Notes under the pieces: model-generated | Seen by the model: only the letters and a program-made list of their open reading frames with translations | Told to the model about the DNA's origin: nothing | Database searches by the model: none | Program-made: the position numbers and the translations under genes | Shown here: piece after piece, positions 24,627 to 35,225 of the stretch | How positions within the stretch are numbered: the first letter of the stretch is position 1 | Layout: each line of letters opens with the position of its first letter | Origin: Arsukibacterium indicum | GTDB lineage: Bacteria > Pseudomonadota > Gammaproteobacteria > Enterobacterales > Alteromonadaceae | Length of the DNA: 64,000 bases | Assembly (NCBI RefSeq): GCF_019100565.1 | Contig: NZ_JAHRID010000004.1 | Location: forward strand, 186,001 to 250,000 | Direction: 5' to 3'

Positions 24627-26532
24627 CAATGTACTGACAGCTGAGCCTGTTGTTTTACTGTACGCCGATTTGGATGCAACCAGGGTACAGCAGCAGGTGG
24701 TGCCCTTACTTAATGATCGTCTGGCTGCAGGCGCCGTTGCTTACAAAGAGCAAGTGTTTGATCCGGAACTGCCATTAACGCTAAACCCCGGTAGCAGGCT
24801 GATCTGTTACTTAAGCGATGAGCATTTGCGCGAGCTGGTTTTACAAATTCGCAGCCAGCCTTATACCCTGGCATTATTGCCGCACCCTGAAATGAAACAT
24901 GCCCGCTATGGCTTTGGTATTGCCGGTAAAATGGAAGATGCCATGTCCGATGCCCTGCTTAACAGTGCCATTGAGGCAGACCTGCTGCTGTGTAATACGG
25001 TACCGGTTTTTAACTCAGTGGTGGTGGGTGACGTACTGACCTTAACCCCGGGTGAAGCCCTGGCAGAACCGTTAACCCATCGAATTAAACGGTTTTTCCG
25101 GCTGGTTAAAGGTATTGGTGATGTTACCTTTAATGCTTTTAAAATTACCACTTACAAAGAAAAAATAGTCGATACTGCGGCACTTGGCATTGTGGTGGTT
25201 GAACATGGCCGCAGTTCGGTGCTGTCCCGCCGGCTGGTCGCCGACTCCAGCGTTAATGACGGCATGTTGCATGCACTGGTACTGGCACCGCGCAGTGTTT
25301 TTGAAATGCTACGGTTTCTATTCGCATCTTTATTTTTACGTGATTACTGGAATCACAACAGCCCGTCTTTTGTCGGCCATATTAAAAGCCGCAGCCTCAG
25401 CATCAGTAGCCCCAAACAGATAAGCTACACCCATGATGGCCTGATTGAAAAAAGCAATACGTTACAGTTACAAGTGGAGCCGAGGGTTATACAACTTGCG
25501 CCGGGCCGCTATCTGGGCCTGGAAGAGGCTGAAACAGAGAGTAAAGAGGCCGTACGAACCAGGGCGCTGCCAGCGGGTAAAGCCAAAACCGAGCTGGTAA
25601 CCTATCCGCTACCGTGGATCCATCATGCGGCAACAGACGAATTTAAAGAGTTGTTTATGTCACTGCGCGAGAGCGCAAAAGCATCGCCGTCTTACTTAAC
25701 ACTGATGGTTCTTGCCACGTTATTAGCGGTATTTGGCTTGTTTGCCAATTCCACCCCGGTGATTATCGGCGCAATGATTCTGGCGCCATTAATGGGGCCG
25801 ATTATCTCAATGGCGCTGGGCACACTGCGCCAGGATGCAGGCCTTATGCTGGTTAGCAGCCGCAGCATTGCGGTAGGCACAGGCCTGGCAATGGGTTGTG
25901 CCATGGTAGCTACCTGGTTTATTCCGCTGACCACGATTAACAGTGAAATTGCCGCGAGGATCAGCCCAACCTTACTGGATTTGGGGGTTGCGGTTATTTC
26001 CGGTATTGCCGGGGCCTACGCCCATGCCAGGGCAGAAGTGGCAAAAAGTTTAGCCGGAGTAGCCATTGCGGTGGCCCTGGTACCGCCGCTTGCTGTAGCC
26101 GGTATTGGCTTGGGCTGGCTGGATTTAGCGGTATTCTGGGGTGCGTTTTTATTGTTTTTAACTAACCTGGTCGGCATTGTGCTGGCGGCGGTTGTTACCT
26201 TTATGTTTCTGGGCTACAGCCCGTTTCATCGCGCTAAGCGCGGTTTGGCATTAACACTTATTCTGGCTGCGATATTGTGCATTCCACTGGCAATCAGCTT
26301 CAGTCATATGGTAGCTGAGCACCGGATAGTGCAGCAGCTCGATGGCATTATGCTCGATGAAGTAAAATTACGCGATGTCTCGGTACGGCCCGGAACGCCG
26401 CTGCGAATAAGTGTAACGCTGGTATCTGGCAGTGCGGTAGATAACGCAACGATGGACCGGGTAAAGCAGCGGATTGAACAGAAATTGCAGCAACCGGTTG
26501 AGCTGGAAATTGGCGTGAAGATTATTCGCTGA
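24619..26532 (+). CDS. DUF389 membrane protein with N-terminal lipid-kinase-like domain
   Basis: 637 residues from the ATG at 24619, chosen because it gives a short overlap with the Lon gene and has GGAAG upstream. Residues 1-310 resemble a diacylglycerol/NAD-kinase fold (LALLPHPEMKHARYGFGI, GIVVVEHGRSSVLSRRLV) but the usual GGDGT loop is not seen. Residues 365-560 are the DUF389 membrane core (NSTPVIIGAMILAPLMGP, LAGVAIAVALVPPLAVAG). A small periplasmic or cytoplasmic tail follows. The function of DUF389 is unknown. It converges on the diguanylate cyclase gene with a 26-base gap. Confidence 0.78.
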   Translation: MNSNVLTAEPVVLLYADLDATRVQQQVVPLLNDRLAAGAVAYKEQVFDPELPLTLNPGSRLICYLSDEHLRELVLQIRSQPYTLALLPHPEMKHARYGFGIAGKMEDAMSDALLNSAIEADLLLCNTVPVFNSVVVGDVLTLTPGEALAEPLTHRIKRFFRLVKGIGDVTFNAFKITTYKEKIVDTAALGIVVVEHGRSSVLSRRLVADSSVNDGMLHALVLAPRSVFEMLRFLFASLFLRDYWNHNSPSFVGHIKSRSLSISSPKQISYTHDGLIEKSNTLQLQVEPRVIQLAPGRYLGLEEAETESKEAVRTRALPAGKAKTELVTYPLPWIHHAATDEFKELFMSLRESAKASPSYLTLMVLATLLAVFGLFANSTPVIIGAMILAPLMGPIISMALGTLRQDAGLMLVSSRSIAVGTGLAMGCAMVATWFIPLTTINSEIAARISPTLLDLGVAVISGIAGAYAHARAEVAKSLAGVAIAVALVPPLAVAGIGLGWLDLAVFWGAFLLFLTNLVGIVLAAVVTFMFLGYSPFHRAKRGLALTLILAAILCIPLAISFSHMVAEHRIVQQLDGIMLDEVKLRDVSVRPGTPLRISVTLVSGSAVDNATMDRVKQRIEQKLQQPVELEIGVKIIR

Positions 26533-26558
26533 TGCTTATTTTCAGACAAAGGCTCTAA

Positions 26559-28175
26559 TTACACCATAACACAGCAGTTTCTGCCCTGACTTTTCGCCTG
26601 ATAAAGTGCTTTGTCGGCCTGGTTAAGTAATACTTTGTCGCTGATATCCTGGCCTGGCAACAGGCAGGAAATGCCCAGACTGATGGTGATAAAGCCAGCT
26701 GTCGGGCTGGCATGGTGCGGTAACATCAACGCCAATACATCGAGTCGCAATTGCTCGGCCATAATCTTTGCCTGCTCCGGGCTGGTATTGGGTAAAATGC
26801 AGGCAAATTCTTCACCGCCATACCGGGCTACCAGGTCAATTTGTCGTTGCAACGTATCGGCCAGCGTTTTGGCTATCGCTTTTAAGGTATCATCGCCGGC
26901 AAGGTGGCCATAGCTGTCGTTGTAGGCTTTAAAATGATCAACATCCAGCAGGAGCACGGCCAAAGGCTGTTGCATACGTTTGGCCATGGCGACAGCGCTG
27001 TTTAACTGGCTGTCAAAATGGCGACGGTTGGCAATGCCGGTCAGACCATCGGTTAATGACTGACGTTCCAGTGCCGTTTGCTGAGCGGCAACCGTTTTGC
27101 GGTACTCGGTAAAAGAGCGGGCGATATCGGCAATTTCATCATTGCTGGCAAACAAGATGTCATCATCTTCGAAGCCGCTGCCAGCCAGGACTTTTTTATT
27201 CAGCAGCTTTAATCGTTTAATAACCCGTTTTTGGGTATAAAACATGATGGCCAGTAACAATAATATTGCTGCCAATGCCAGGCCAAAACTAAACTGGTTT
27301 TGCCGTTGCAACGCTATTGATGATTGCTGGCTAAGCTGCATTAGTGATGCCGCAGACTGATAGGCATTAAGCTCAGTTTCACTGGCGTAATCTGTTACCA
27401 GGCTGCGCAGAAAGTTCGCTTTACCGGTTGCCCTGGCGATATTACTGAGCTCCGCTTCGCGCAGCGAAAAAATACCCTGTTCGGATAACAGTGCTGCATG
27501 CAGTTGCTCAAAAAGCGCTGCTGCAGCTTGCCGCTCAGCTTGCGATAGCTGGTTTAGCAGTTGCTTGTTTGTGCTCAGCAGTTTTTCAAGTTCAACACCA
27601 CTCTGGCGCAGGTTATACAGTCGATCGATGTTGTACAACGCGGTAACATTCTGCAATAAGCCGGAATAGTGCAGTAACCACGGCTGACTGGTATTGCTGG
27701 TATTAAATTGCTGACTTTGCTGTTGCAGCTGGCTGAGCCGCTCCAGCCATTGTCGGCTTTGCTGTTGCAACACCAGGCGCTCTGCTATCAGCATATCCAG
27801 GCTGCGGGCTTCGTCAGCAATCAGCCTGAGACGTTGTTGCTGGTACTGATGTTGCACATACTGCTGATGATCAAGGCTGCTAATCTGGACAATAATCTGG
27901 CTGATCTGTTGCGATGCTCTGGCCCGGGCGGCCTGACTGATGGCATCGCGCAATAATTCTGATTGCAGGTTCAGCTCTTTTACTTTGTCATGCACCTGGC
28001 TGGCTTCAAGTACTGCCGGCACTGCTTGCTCAGCGACATTGCTGACAATTTGCTGGGCTTGCTGCAGGCGATGATAAAACAGTAAACTGAGCAAAATAAA
28101 TAGCAGTAAAATTAACAGTAAAGACGCAAATAACAGCCGGGCACTCGAGTAGTAGCGTTTACTGAAAAAGTTCAT
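26559..28175 (-). CDS. Membrane diguanylate cyclase with periplasmic helical sensor domain
   Basis: 538 residues. A transmembrane segment at about 10-32 is followed by a long Gln-rich helical periplasmic domain (about 40-285). A second transmembrane segment (about 288-308), a HAMP-like linker and a GGDEF domain follow (active site RYGGEEF, so GGEEF type; TDGLTGIANRRHFD at its start). It makes c-di-GMP at the inner membrane. The start overlaps the stop of the upstream nucleotidase-like gene (ATGA), strongly suggesting a functional pair. Confidence 0.9.
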   Translation of the reverse strand: MNFFSKRYYSSARLLFASLLLILLLFILLSLLFYHRLQQAQQIVSNVAEQAVPAVLEASQVHDKVKELNLQSELLRDAISQAARARASQQISQIIVQISSLDHQQYVQHQYQQQRLRLIADEARSLDMLIAERLVLQQQSRQWLERLSQLQQQSQQFNTSNTSQPWLLHYSGLLQNVTALYNIDRLYNLRQSGVELEKLLSTNKQLLNQLSQAERQAAAALFEQLHAALLSEQGIFSLREAELSNIARATGKANFLRSLVTDYASETELNAYQSAASLMQLSQQSSIALQRQNQFSFGLALAAILLLLAIMFYTQKRVIKRLKLLNKKVLAGSGFEDDDILFASNDEIADIARSFTEYRKTVAAQQTALERQSLTDGLTGIANRRHFDSQLNSAVAMAKRMQQPLAVLLLDVDHFKAYNDSYGHLAGDDTLKAIAKTLADTLQRQIDLVARYGGEEFACILPNTSPEQAKIMAEQLRLDVLALMLPHHASPTAGFITISLGISCLLPGQDISDKVLLNQADKALYQAKSQGRNCCVMV

Positions 28176-29662
28176 GGTTGTCCCTGCTGACTGATATCCT
28201 GCAATCTGCCATCTGTCACCAGTTTAATGTTTTGCTGTTTTTTAATGGCAGCAGCAATAATGTCGGCAATGTTACGGTCATCCGGATTAAAAAAACTTAG
28301 TTTGCTTCGTCTACTAAGAAGGTTGAAGCCGTCACCTCCTTCAGCCAGGTACTGTAGCGTAGCAACTTTATATATTTGGCTGGCGACAACCGGTTCGCCA
28401 TTTACCAGTAATTTTTTTATCCGCTTGCCCGCCGGTGCACTACTGTCAAAATAAAGGGTAACGCCTGAGCTGTGCAGGAAAAACCCCCGCTGGTTGTCCA
28501 AACCTGTTAAACCATGTTCAAATACGCTGATAAGATCCTGGCCGCTAAGTTCCAGTAACACGGGCGTGTTGCGAAACGGCAACTCTGCCAGAATATCGCC
28601 GCGGGTCAGCATGGTGCCTGCAGGATAATCCTTAACGCCCCGGATAGTACCGCTGTTAACAAACGCCAGCTCGGCTCCGGTATAGTTTTTCAGAGTATCT
28701 GCCACAAAATTGGCGAAAGCGTTCTCACGATTGCGTACTTCATCGCGCAAAGTGGTAAAACTGAAGGTACTGCGGCCAAGTGGCTCTTCTAACAGTAGTT
28801 GCAGGCGCTGGCTGTGGTTTTGAATTTGTTCGGCTACCTGAGGCTCAGCGGGTTGCGTCTGCAGGGCGATGTAGCGGGTTTGCAGGTTGTCCAGCTGTTG
28901 CTGATCGGTCAGCTCTGCAGTTACAACTAGTGCCTGATTAAGCTGTTGCTGCAAGATAATATTGGGCTGGTCCGGCAGTAATTGCTGGCCATCATAGTTG
29001 TTGCGAAATGCCAGTTCTATTGTGCCGTTGGCCAGCAGTTCTGGCAAAAAATCCAGCTCGGTAGTATGGAGTAAAACCAGCAGGTTCGCACCTTCTGCTC
29101 GAAGTTTAGTGGCCTGTACTGAAATAGCCTGCTCGGCTGGGGTAACCTGTAAACGCTCCAGCGAATATTGCTGAATCACATAGGGCGCAACAACGGCAAT
29201 AACGCCCAGCTTAATCTCGCCCTGCTGCACCAGGATACTGTCTACCAGCCCGTCAAGGTTGCCTTCGGTGATCGGGTCGTACAGGTTACTTAGCACCAGT
29301 GGAAAGGCCGCTTCATAAGCCCGCTGTGACAATTCTTCAGAGAAATAGGCAAAATCACGGTGCGATACGGCCATTGCATCCGGGTCTAAGGTATTCAGTA
29401 TGTCGATAATGTGGGCACCGCGGTCAAAAAAGCCCAGTGGGCTGGGGCCAATACTGCCGCCACCAAACAGAAAAAAAACCGGACGCCCGGCAGATCGGTG
29501 CTTGGTCAGTAAACTGGCAAGGTGGGCATAATTGGCCTGCGGATGATTAGCTTCTGCCATCTCAGCAGCATAAATAATGGTGAAGTCAGACTCAGCACGA
29601 CTGCCAAACATGGCACTGCCGAACAGCAAGGCGAACATCGCTAACCTGAGGAAAACTTTCAT
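28172..29662 (-). CDS. Periplasmic UshA-like 5'-nucleotidase fold with degenerate phosphatase motifs
   Basis: 496 residues from the ATG at 29660-29662 (a signal peptide then starts at once). The C-terminal 5'-nucleotidase domain is well kept (ELAFVNSGTIRG, RGDILAELPFRNTPVL, YLAEGGDGF). The N-terminal metallophosphatase motifs are not. Where the family has DxH it has YAAEMAE, GD is GG in FLFGGGSIG, GNHEFD is SHRDFA, and the GHSH region lacks histidines. It is therefore probably a binding protein rather than an enzyme. It overlaps the diguanylate cyclase gene, so I infer a ligand sensor. Confidence 0.8.
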   Translation of the reverse strand: MKVFLRLAMFALLFGSAMFGSRAESDFTIIYAAEMAEANHPQANYAHLASLLTKHRSAGRPVFFLFGGGSIGPSPLGFFDRGAHIIDILNTLDPDAMAVSHRDFAYFSEELSQRAYEAAFPLVLSNLYDPITEGNLDGLVDSILVQQGEIKLGVIAVVAPYVIQQYSLERLQVTPAEQAISVQATKLRAEGANLLVLLHTTELDFLPELLANGTIELAFRNNYDGQQLLPDQPNIILQQQLNQALVVTAELTDQQQLDNLQTRYIALQTQPAEPQVAEQIQNHSQRLQLLLEEPLGRSTFSFTTLRDEVRNRENAFANFVADTLKNYTGAELAFVNSGTIRGVKDYPAGTMLTRGDILAELPFRNTPVLLELSGQDLISVFEHGLTGLDNQRGFFLHSSGVTLYFDSSAPAGKRIKKLLVNGEPVVASQIYKVATLQYLAEGGDGFNLLSRRSKLSFFNPDDRNIADIIAAAIKKQQNIKLVTDGRLQDISQQGQP

Positions 29663-29740
29663 CGTTTTGCTTCTGTGCCGGAAATTGAACAACAAGTAAT
29701 CAGTTTAGAGGATCCGCAGTCGCTGCGTAAAGCAAAGAAT

Positions 29741-31258
29741 TCAGTTGTGCCGTCTTAACGCAGCCAGTGCAAGCAGCAGCAGGCAGCAGATAGCAAGGGG
29801 CCAATCGCCAAACCGGGCATACATTGTACTACCAGAGCTCAGCGGCACGTTGTCGAGTAACACCGCTTCCTGAAACTGAGGCAGACGCTGACGGACAGAG
29901 CCATCTGGATTAATGGTTGCGGTTATGCCGTTATTAGTGGCGCGCAGTACAGGTTTGCCAAATTCTTTAGCGCGCATTCTGGCTATTTGCAAATGCTGAT
30001 GCGGGCCAATACTGTCGCCAAACCAGGCATCATTACTTACGGTCAGAATAAAATCGGTGTCGGCGGTGAAATTAGCGCGTATTTGCCTGGGAAAGGCAAT
30101 TTCAAAGCAAATGGCGCTTAGCAGATGGTAGTCATTAGCCAGCAAATTGGCTTGAACGTAGCTACCCCGACTAAATGAGCTCATCGGTAAGTCAAAAATG
30201 GGTGCCAGCGCCCGCAGCCAGTTTTCAAACGGCACAAATTCGCCTATCGGCAGTAAATGATGCTTGCTAAACCGGTTGGCATGGCCATAAAAATAGTTGC
30301 CGTCACTGGCTGTGGCGGTATCTTTACCAAGGACAATTAAGTTATTCCAGGCTTGTTCAGTTTGCCGCTGGTAATCAAGAATACCGGTTATTAACGCTGC
30401 ATCGTTATAAAACGCGGCCTTATTCAGGTTATCGAGGAAGGCTTCTGCCAACGGTTCCAGTTGCGGAATTGCGGCCTCAGGCCAGATAACAATGTCGGCG
30501 TTGCTGAAATGTGGCCGGGTTAAATCAAGGTATTTGAGCATGGTGGGCCATTCCTGCTCGGGCTGCCAGCGCAGCTCCTGTTTAATATTGCCCTGCACCA
30601 TAACCAGCCTGACACTGTGGTCGCTGTACTGCCAGCCTTTAATATTGTCCAGCAGTGGGGCGGTTAAAATAACTAATGCCGACAACACAGCCGGCAGCAC
30701 TCTCACTACCACAGGAACGGGTTGGTATAGCCGGGCCAGCGCCGCCGCGATAACTGCCAGCATAAAGGTAATGCCGGTTTCACCGATAAGCGGCGCATAC
30801 GCGGCCAGGCCGGCAGAAGTCTGGCTGTATCCGAGTGATAACCACGGAAAACCCGTTAGCAAAAAGCTGCGTATCCATTCAGCAGCAGTCCAGCTGGCGC
30901 CAAAAATAAGCAGGCTGAATATTCCGCTGTGGCGTGCTTTTTTGGTTAGCCAGTAACTTAACACAGCAGCCATTGCCGGAAATAATGAAAGATAAGCAAC
31001 CAACAAAGCCATCAGGCCAATACTGGCAACAAGCGGCAGCCCGCCAAACTGATCAATGCTGACATGTACCCAGCTGATGCCAACACCAAACCAGCCTGCG
31101 CCATAACACAAGCCGGCCAGCAGTGCCTGACGCCAGTGGTTAACATGACTGATGACCAGAACCAGCAACGCCAGGCTGAAAAAAGGCAACCACCACAGGG
31201 TATAGGGCGCAAATGCCAGCGTATTTAACGCGCCAGCACCAGCCAGCGCCAGCGCCAT
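29741..31258 (-). CDS. lnt: Apolipoprotein N-acyltransferase
   Basis: 505 residues. About six hydrophobic segments fill residues 1-210, then a nitrilase-like domain on the periplasmic side carries the triad Glu261 (WPEAAIP), Lys332 (RFSKHHLLP) and Cys384 (SAICFEIAFP). It adds the third acyl chain to lipoproteins at the inner membrane. It lies 26 bases behind corC, the normal order ybeZ-ybeY-corC-lnt. Confidence 0.96.
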   Translation of the reverse strand: MALALAGAGALNTLAFAPYTLWWLPFFSLALLVLVISHVNHWRQALLAGLCYGAGWFGVGISWVHVSIDQFGGLPLVASIGLMALLVAYLSLFPAMAAVLSYWLTKKARHSGIFSLLIFGASWTAAEWIRSFLLTGFPWLSLGYSQTSAGLAAYAPLIGETGITFMLAVIAAALARLYQPVPVVVRVLPAVLSALVILTAPLLDNIKGWQYSDHSVRLVMVQGNIKQELRWQPEQEWPTMLKYLDLTRPHFSNADIVIWPEAAIPQLEPLAEAFLDNLNKAAFYNDAALITGILDYQRQTEQAWNNLIVLGKDTATASDGNYFYGHANRFSKHHLLPIGEFVPFENWLRALAPIFDLPMSSFSRGSYVQANLLANDYHLLSAICFEIAFPRQIRANFTADTDFILTVSNDAWFGDSIGPHQHLQIARMRAKEFGKPVLRATNNGITATINPDGSVRQRLPQFQEAVLLDNVPLSSGSTMYARFGDWPLAICCLLLLALAALRRHN

Positions 31259-31284
31259 AAAGGCTGTTTTTGCAGTAACGGTTG

Positions 31285-32163
31285 CTATGATCCGGCGTCC
31301 TCTGTCATGACACTTTCCTTGGCTTTAATTACCTGCAATTGCAGCAAACGACGGCTGTTTGCCTTACTAACTTTGAATGTCAGATCACCAAGCTGAATAC
31401 TTTCGCCGCGCTCTGGCATATGGCCAAAAGCATGCAGCACTATGCCACCAATGGTATCGGCATCTTCTTCGTCAAAAGTGGTATTAAAACTCTCATTAAA
31501 CTCATCAAGTGGGGTCAGGGCGCTGACCTGAAAAACCCGCGACGCCATTTTCTTAATATCGTTGTCTTCTTCATCATCGTGCTCATCTTCAATTTCACCG
31601 ACGATTTGTTCCAGAATATCTTCAATGGTTACCAGGCCGGAAACCCCACCATACTCGTCAACCACAATGGCCATATGATAGCGTTTCTGACGAAATTCTT
31701 TTAATAGCGCATCAACCCGTTTACTCTCAGGAATGATCACCGCCGGGCGCAGAAATTCACGGATATGCCAGTCGGTCTGGTTGGGGTCTAACGCATACTG
31801 CAGTAAGTCCTTTACCAGCAAAATCCCTTCAACATGGTCTTTGTCTTCATTGACGACCGGATAACGGCTGTGATTATTTTCCAGCAAAATAGGTAAAAAC
31901 GCGCTGACCGGCTGTTCGATGTCGATGGTTGCCATTTGCGAGCGCGGCACCATAATATCGCGTGCCCGCATTTTAGATACATCCAGTACGCCCTGAAGCA
32001 TACTTTTGGTATCACTGTCGATAAGTTCGCGGCTGGCCGCTTCGCTTATGATATCTTCCAGGTCTGAGATGTCCTGTGGTTCTGCACTGAAAATACTGGC
32101 GATACGCTCTAACCAGGTTTTGCCGGCAGAACCGCGGCTAGAGTGGGGGTTGTCGTCACTCAT
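31285..32163 (-). CDS. corC: CorC/YbeX CBS-domain protein
   Basis: 292 residues without membrane segments. Two CBS domains lie at about 65-195 (VMPRSQMATIDIEQP-like and RYHMAIVVDEYGGVSGLVTIED), then a C-terminal CorC_HlyC domain (about 205-285). It is linked to Mg2+/Co2+ homeostasis and, in E. coli, to ribosome and rRNA maintenance with YbeY. A loop of acidic residues (EIEDEHDDEEDND) is noticeable. Located between ybeY and lnt as in relatives. Confidence 0.93.
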   Translation of the reverse strand: MSDDNPHSSRGSAGKTWLERIASIFSAEPQDISDLEDIISEAASRELIDSDTKSMLQGVLDVSKMRARDIMVPRSQMATIDIEQPVSAFLPILLENNHSRYPVVNEDKDHVEGILLVKDLLQYALDPNQTDWHIREFLRPAVIIPESKRVDALLKEFRQKRYHMAIVVDEYGGVSGLVTIEDILEQIVGEIEDEHDDEEDNDIKKMASRVFQVSALTPLDEFNESFNTTFDEEDADTIGGIVLHAFGHMPERGESIQLGDLTFKVSKANSRRLLQLQVIKAKESVMTEDAGS

Positions 32164-32196
32164 TCGTGAACTTATGCTCCGTTAGTAAAAAGAAAC

Positions 32197-32658
32197 CTAA
32201 ATATCATCCAATAAATAGGGGTTTTTGACGCCAAGACTGGCAAGGATCTGAATTTCTTCAGCTTCCATTACTTCAGCATCGTCGTCATTTATATGGTCAA
32301 AACCCAATAAATGCAAGCAACCGTGTACCACCATATGTGCCCAATGATCATTTGGCAACTTCTGTTGCCCGGCTGCTTCTGTGTGTACCACCCCGGCACA
32401 AATTACTAAATCGCCCAGCAAGGGTAAGTTAATACCGGGTGGGGCCTGAAAGGGGAAACTTAGTACATTGGTCGGTTTGTCTTTACCACGGTACTGCAAA
32501 TTAAGCTGCTGGCTTTCCGGAGTGTCGACAACCCGGACCGTGACTTCTGCTTCGGCCTGAAATGGTGAAATTGCCGCATTAAGCCAACGCTGAAAATCGG
32601 CCTGTCCTGGGATGCCGGGCTCTGAACTCGCTAACTGTAAATCAAGCGTTATGCTCAT
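32197..32658 (-). CDS. ybeY: Endoribonuclease YbeY
   Basis: 153 residues. The zinc-binding motif [11 protein letters not shown] is complete near residue 118. It takes part in 16S rRNA 3' end maturation and ribosome quality control. The gene's ATG sits one base from the ybeZ stop region (ybeZ ends at 32658), so translation is coupled. Length is normal. Confidence 0.96.
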   Translation of the reverse strand: MSITLDLQLASSEPGIPGQADFQRWLNAAISPFQAEAEVTVRVVDTPESQQLNLQYRGKDKPTNVLSFPFQAPPGINLPLLGDLVICAGVVHTEAAGQQKLPNDHWAHMVVHGCLHLLGFDHINDDDAEVMEAEEIQILASLGVKNPYLLDDI

Positions 32659-33722
32659 TATTCGGTTTTGCCCTGCAACTTCTCAGCTTCATGCGCTTCA
32701 TATGCCTGGACAATACGCTGCACTATCGGGTGGCGGACCACATCTTTGGCGTTAAAGAAATTAAAGCTGATTTCATTGACATCGCTAAGCACATCAATAG
32801 CATGCTTTAACCCCGAATACTGGCCCCGGGGCAGGTCAACCTGGGTAATATCACCGGTAATAACCGCTTTGGCGCTGAAACCAATCCGGGTTAAGAACAT
32901 TTTCATTTGCTCAGTGGTCGTGTTCTGGCTTTCATCGAGAATAATAAAGGCATCATTCAGCGTCCGACCGCGCATATAGGCCAGGGGCGCAATTTCAATA
33001 ACGCCACGCTCCAGATACTTTTCCACTTTTTCAAAGCCGAGCATTTCAAACAAGGCGTCGTATAACGGCCGCAGGTAAGGGTCGACTTTCTGGGCTAAAT
33101 CACCGGGTAAAAAGCCCAGTTTTTCGCCTGCTTCCACTGCCGGGCGGGTCAGCACTATCCGTTTAACCTGGCCACTTTCCAGCGCGTCAACGGCGCAGGC
33201 CACAGCCAGATAAGTTTTACCGGTACCGGCCGGGCCAATACCAAAACAAACATCATGGTTAAGCACATTGGCAACGTAACTGGCCTGATTCGGGTTACGG
33301 GCTTTAATTAAGCCTTTTTTCGTTTTAAGACTGAAATCGGTCCGGTTGCCATTGTCACTCTGATACTGAATATCAAAATTTTCACTGATAGTAAGATGCA
33401 CCTGCTCCGGGCTTATCGCCGCAGCGTGCTGACGTCCACCGGCGGTAAGCTGAAATAACTGAAGCAGAATATCACTGGCCGCTGACACGTTAACGTCAGG
33501 GCCGGCGACTTTAAAGCAGTTATCACGATAGCTGATATCAACCAGCAAGCGACGTTCAATGTGCTTTAAATTATCATCATAGGGGCCGCAAAGCAGGTTA
33601 AGTCTGTTATTGTCGGCCGGTTCCAGTACCAGCTCTGCTACATTCAGGTTTTCAGTGTTCAATAGTGTACTCGCGGTTCGGGCCAGCTCAGGGCGTAAAG
33701 GTAGTGACACCCAGAGGATCAA
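32658..33722 (-). CDS. ybeZ: PhoH-like ATPase YbeZ
   Basis: Up to 354 residues. Walker A is [13 protein letters not shown] (about 160-172) and Walker B lies in FIILDESQN, both intact. A KH-like N-terminal part precedes them. YbeZ works with YbeY in RNA maturation. The start is uncertain: both 33722 and 33662 are TTG codons in frame; the first overlaps the end of miaB, the second would give about 334 residues and fits the N-terminus of relatives better ([15 protein letters not shown]). Confidence 0.92.
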   Translation of the reverse strand: MILWVSLPLRPELARTASTLLNTENLNVAELVLEPADNNRLNLLCGPYDDNLKHIERRLLVDISYRDNCFKVAGPDVNVSAASDILLQLFQLTAGGRQHAAAISPEQVHLTISENFDIQYQSDNGNRTDFSLKTKKGLIKARNPNQASYVANVLNHDVCFGIGPAGTGKTYLAVACAVDALESGQVKRIVLTRPAVEAGEKLGFLPGDLAQKVDPYLRPLYDALFEMLGFEKVEKYLERGVIEIAPLAYMRGRTLNDAFIILDESQNTTTEQMKMFLTRIGFSAKAVITGDITQVDLPRGQYSGLKHAIDVLSDVNEISFNFFNAKDVVRHPIVQRIVQAYEAHEAEKLQGKTE

Positions 33723-35112
33723 CTTTGGGTTGTCTTGCTAAAATCTGGGCCGGTGCCACGTCACGGCGCAGTCCCATTTCTGCTTCAGTGCGAATTAAAT
33801 CGCCGCGCAATGAGTTACTGAACACGTCAGTAATTTTAACGTCAACAAACTGGCCAATCATCTCTGGTGAGCCTTCAAAATTGACCACCCGGTTGTTTTC
33901 GGTGCGGCCGGTCAGTTCCATAATATTCTTTTTTGATGGGCCTTCAACCAGAATGCGTTGTTCAGTACCCAGCATATTGCGGGCAATTTTCAGGGCTTGC
34001 TGGTTAATTCTGTCTTGCAGAATATACAGCCGCTGTTTTTTGGTGTCGTCACTGACATCGTCAGGTAAATCGGCGGCCGGGGTGCCTGGGCGGGCACTGT
34101 AAATAAAGCTGAAACTCATATCAAAATCAATGGCCTGAATAAGGTCCATCGTTGCCTGAAAATCGGCATCATCCTCACCCGGGAAACCGATGATAAAATC
34201 TGATGACATACTTAAATTTGGCCGGATCTTTTTCAGTTTGCGAATTTGCGCTTTGTATTCAAGAGCAGTGTGGCCACGTTTCATCAGATTCAGAATACGA
34301 TCAGAGCCAGACTGGACCGGCAGATGCAGATGATCAACCAGTTCGGGTACGTCACGATACACTTCAATAATGTCGTCGCTGAATTCAATAGGGTGCGACG
34401 TGGTATAACGGATACGGTCGATGCCATCTATTGCTGCCACTAAGCGCAACAACTCAGAAAAATGGCAAATATTGCCATCATGGGTTTCGCCCCGGTAACC
34501 GTTGACGTTCTGACCGAGCAGGTTTACTTCCCGCACACCCTGTGCAGCCAGCTGCGCGACTTCAAACAGCACATCGTCCAGAGGCCGGCTGACTTCCTCG
34601 CCCCGGGTGTAAGGTACAACACAGAAAGTACAGTATTTAGAGCAGCCTTCCATAATAGATACGAAAGCGGTTGGGCCTTCGGCTTTGGGCTCAGGCAGAC
34701 GATCAAACTTCTCAATTTCCGGAAACGACACATCAACTACCGGCGAGTGTGAACCGCGCACTGAGTTAATCATTTCCGGTAACCGGTGCAAGGTTTGCGG
34801 GCCGAATACGATATCGACAAAAGGTGCCCGTTCACGAATGGCCTTGCCTTCCTGAGAAGCCACACAACCACCGACGCCAATGATTAAATCCGGGTTCTTT
34901 TCTTTTAGCGGACGCCAGCGACCAAGTTGGTGAAACACTTTCTCCTGCGCTTTTTCCCGGATCGAGCAGGTATTCAGCAGAATCACATCTGCCTCTTCCG
35001 CTTCCTCGGTCAGAGTATAGCCGTGTGTTGCATCCAGCAGATCTGCCATTTTTGACGAGTCATACTCATTCATCTGGCAGCCCCAGGTTTTAATGTGCAG
35101 CTTTTTGCCCAT
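33688..35112 (-). CDS. miaB: tRNA-2-methylthio-N6-dimethylallyladenosine synthase MiaB
   Basis: 474 residues. The UPF0004 cysteines are Cys12, Cys49 and Cys83 and the radical-SAM cluster cysteines are Cys157, Cys161 and Cys164 (CSKYCTFC), exactly the E. coli spacing. A TRAM domain ends the protein (about 380-440). It methylthiolates i6A37 of tRNAs reading UNN codons. First gene of the leftward miaB-ybeZ-ybeY-corC-lnt group. Confidence 0.97.
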   Translation of the reverse strand: MGKKLHIKTWGCQMNEYDSSKMADLLDATHGYTLTEEAEEADVILLNTCSIREKAQEKVFHQLGRWRPLKEKNPDLIIGVGGCVASQEGKAIRERAPFVDIVFGPQTLHRLPEMINSVRGSHSPVVDVSFPEIEKFDRLPEPKAEGPTAFVSIMEGCSKYCTFCVVPYTRGEEVSRPLDDVLFEVAQLAAQGVREVNLLGQNVNGYRGETHDGNICHFSELLRLVAAIDGIDRIRYTTSHPIEFSDDIIEVYRDVPELVDHLHLPVQSGSDRILNLMKRGHTALEYKAQIRKLKKIRPNLSMSSDFIIGFPGEDDADFQATMDLIQAIDFDMSFSFIYSARPGTPAADLPDDVSDDTKKQRLYILQDRINQQALKIARNMLGTEQRILVEGPSKKNIMELTGRTENNRVVNFEGSPEMIGQFVDVKITDVFSNSLRGDLIRTEAEMGLRRDVAPAQILARQPKVDPLGVTTFTP

Positions 35113-35225
35113 TGTTGGTCGTTACCTGTGTTGTCGCGTTTGAAAAAGGGAGCGTATTTTAGCCTGTTCAACGCCACAGTGCCAGCGTCGTTGGTAAAAG
35201 CTTTTTGCCACCTAACCCCGCGGAA

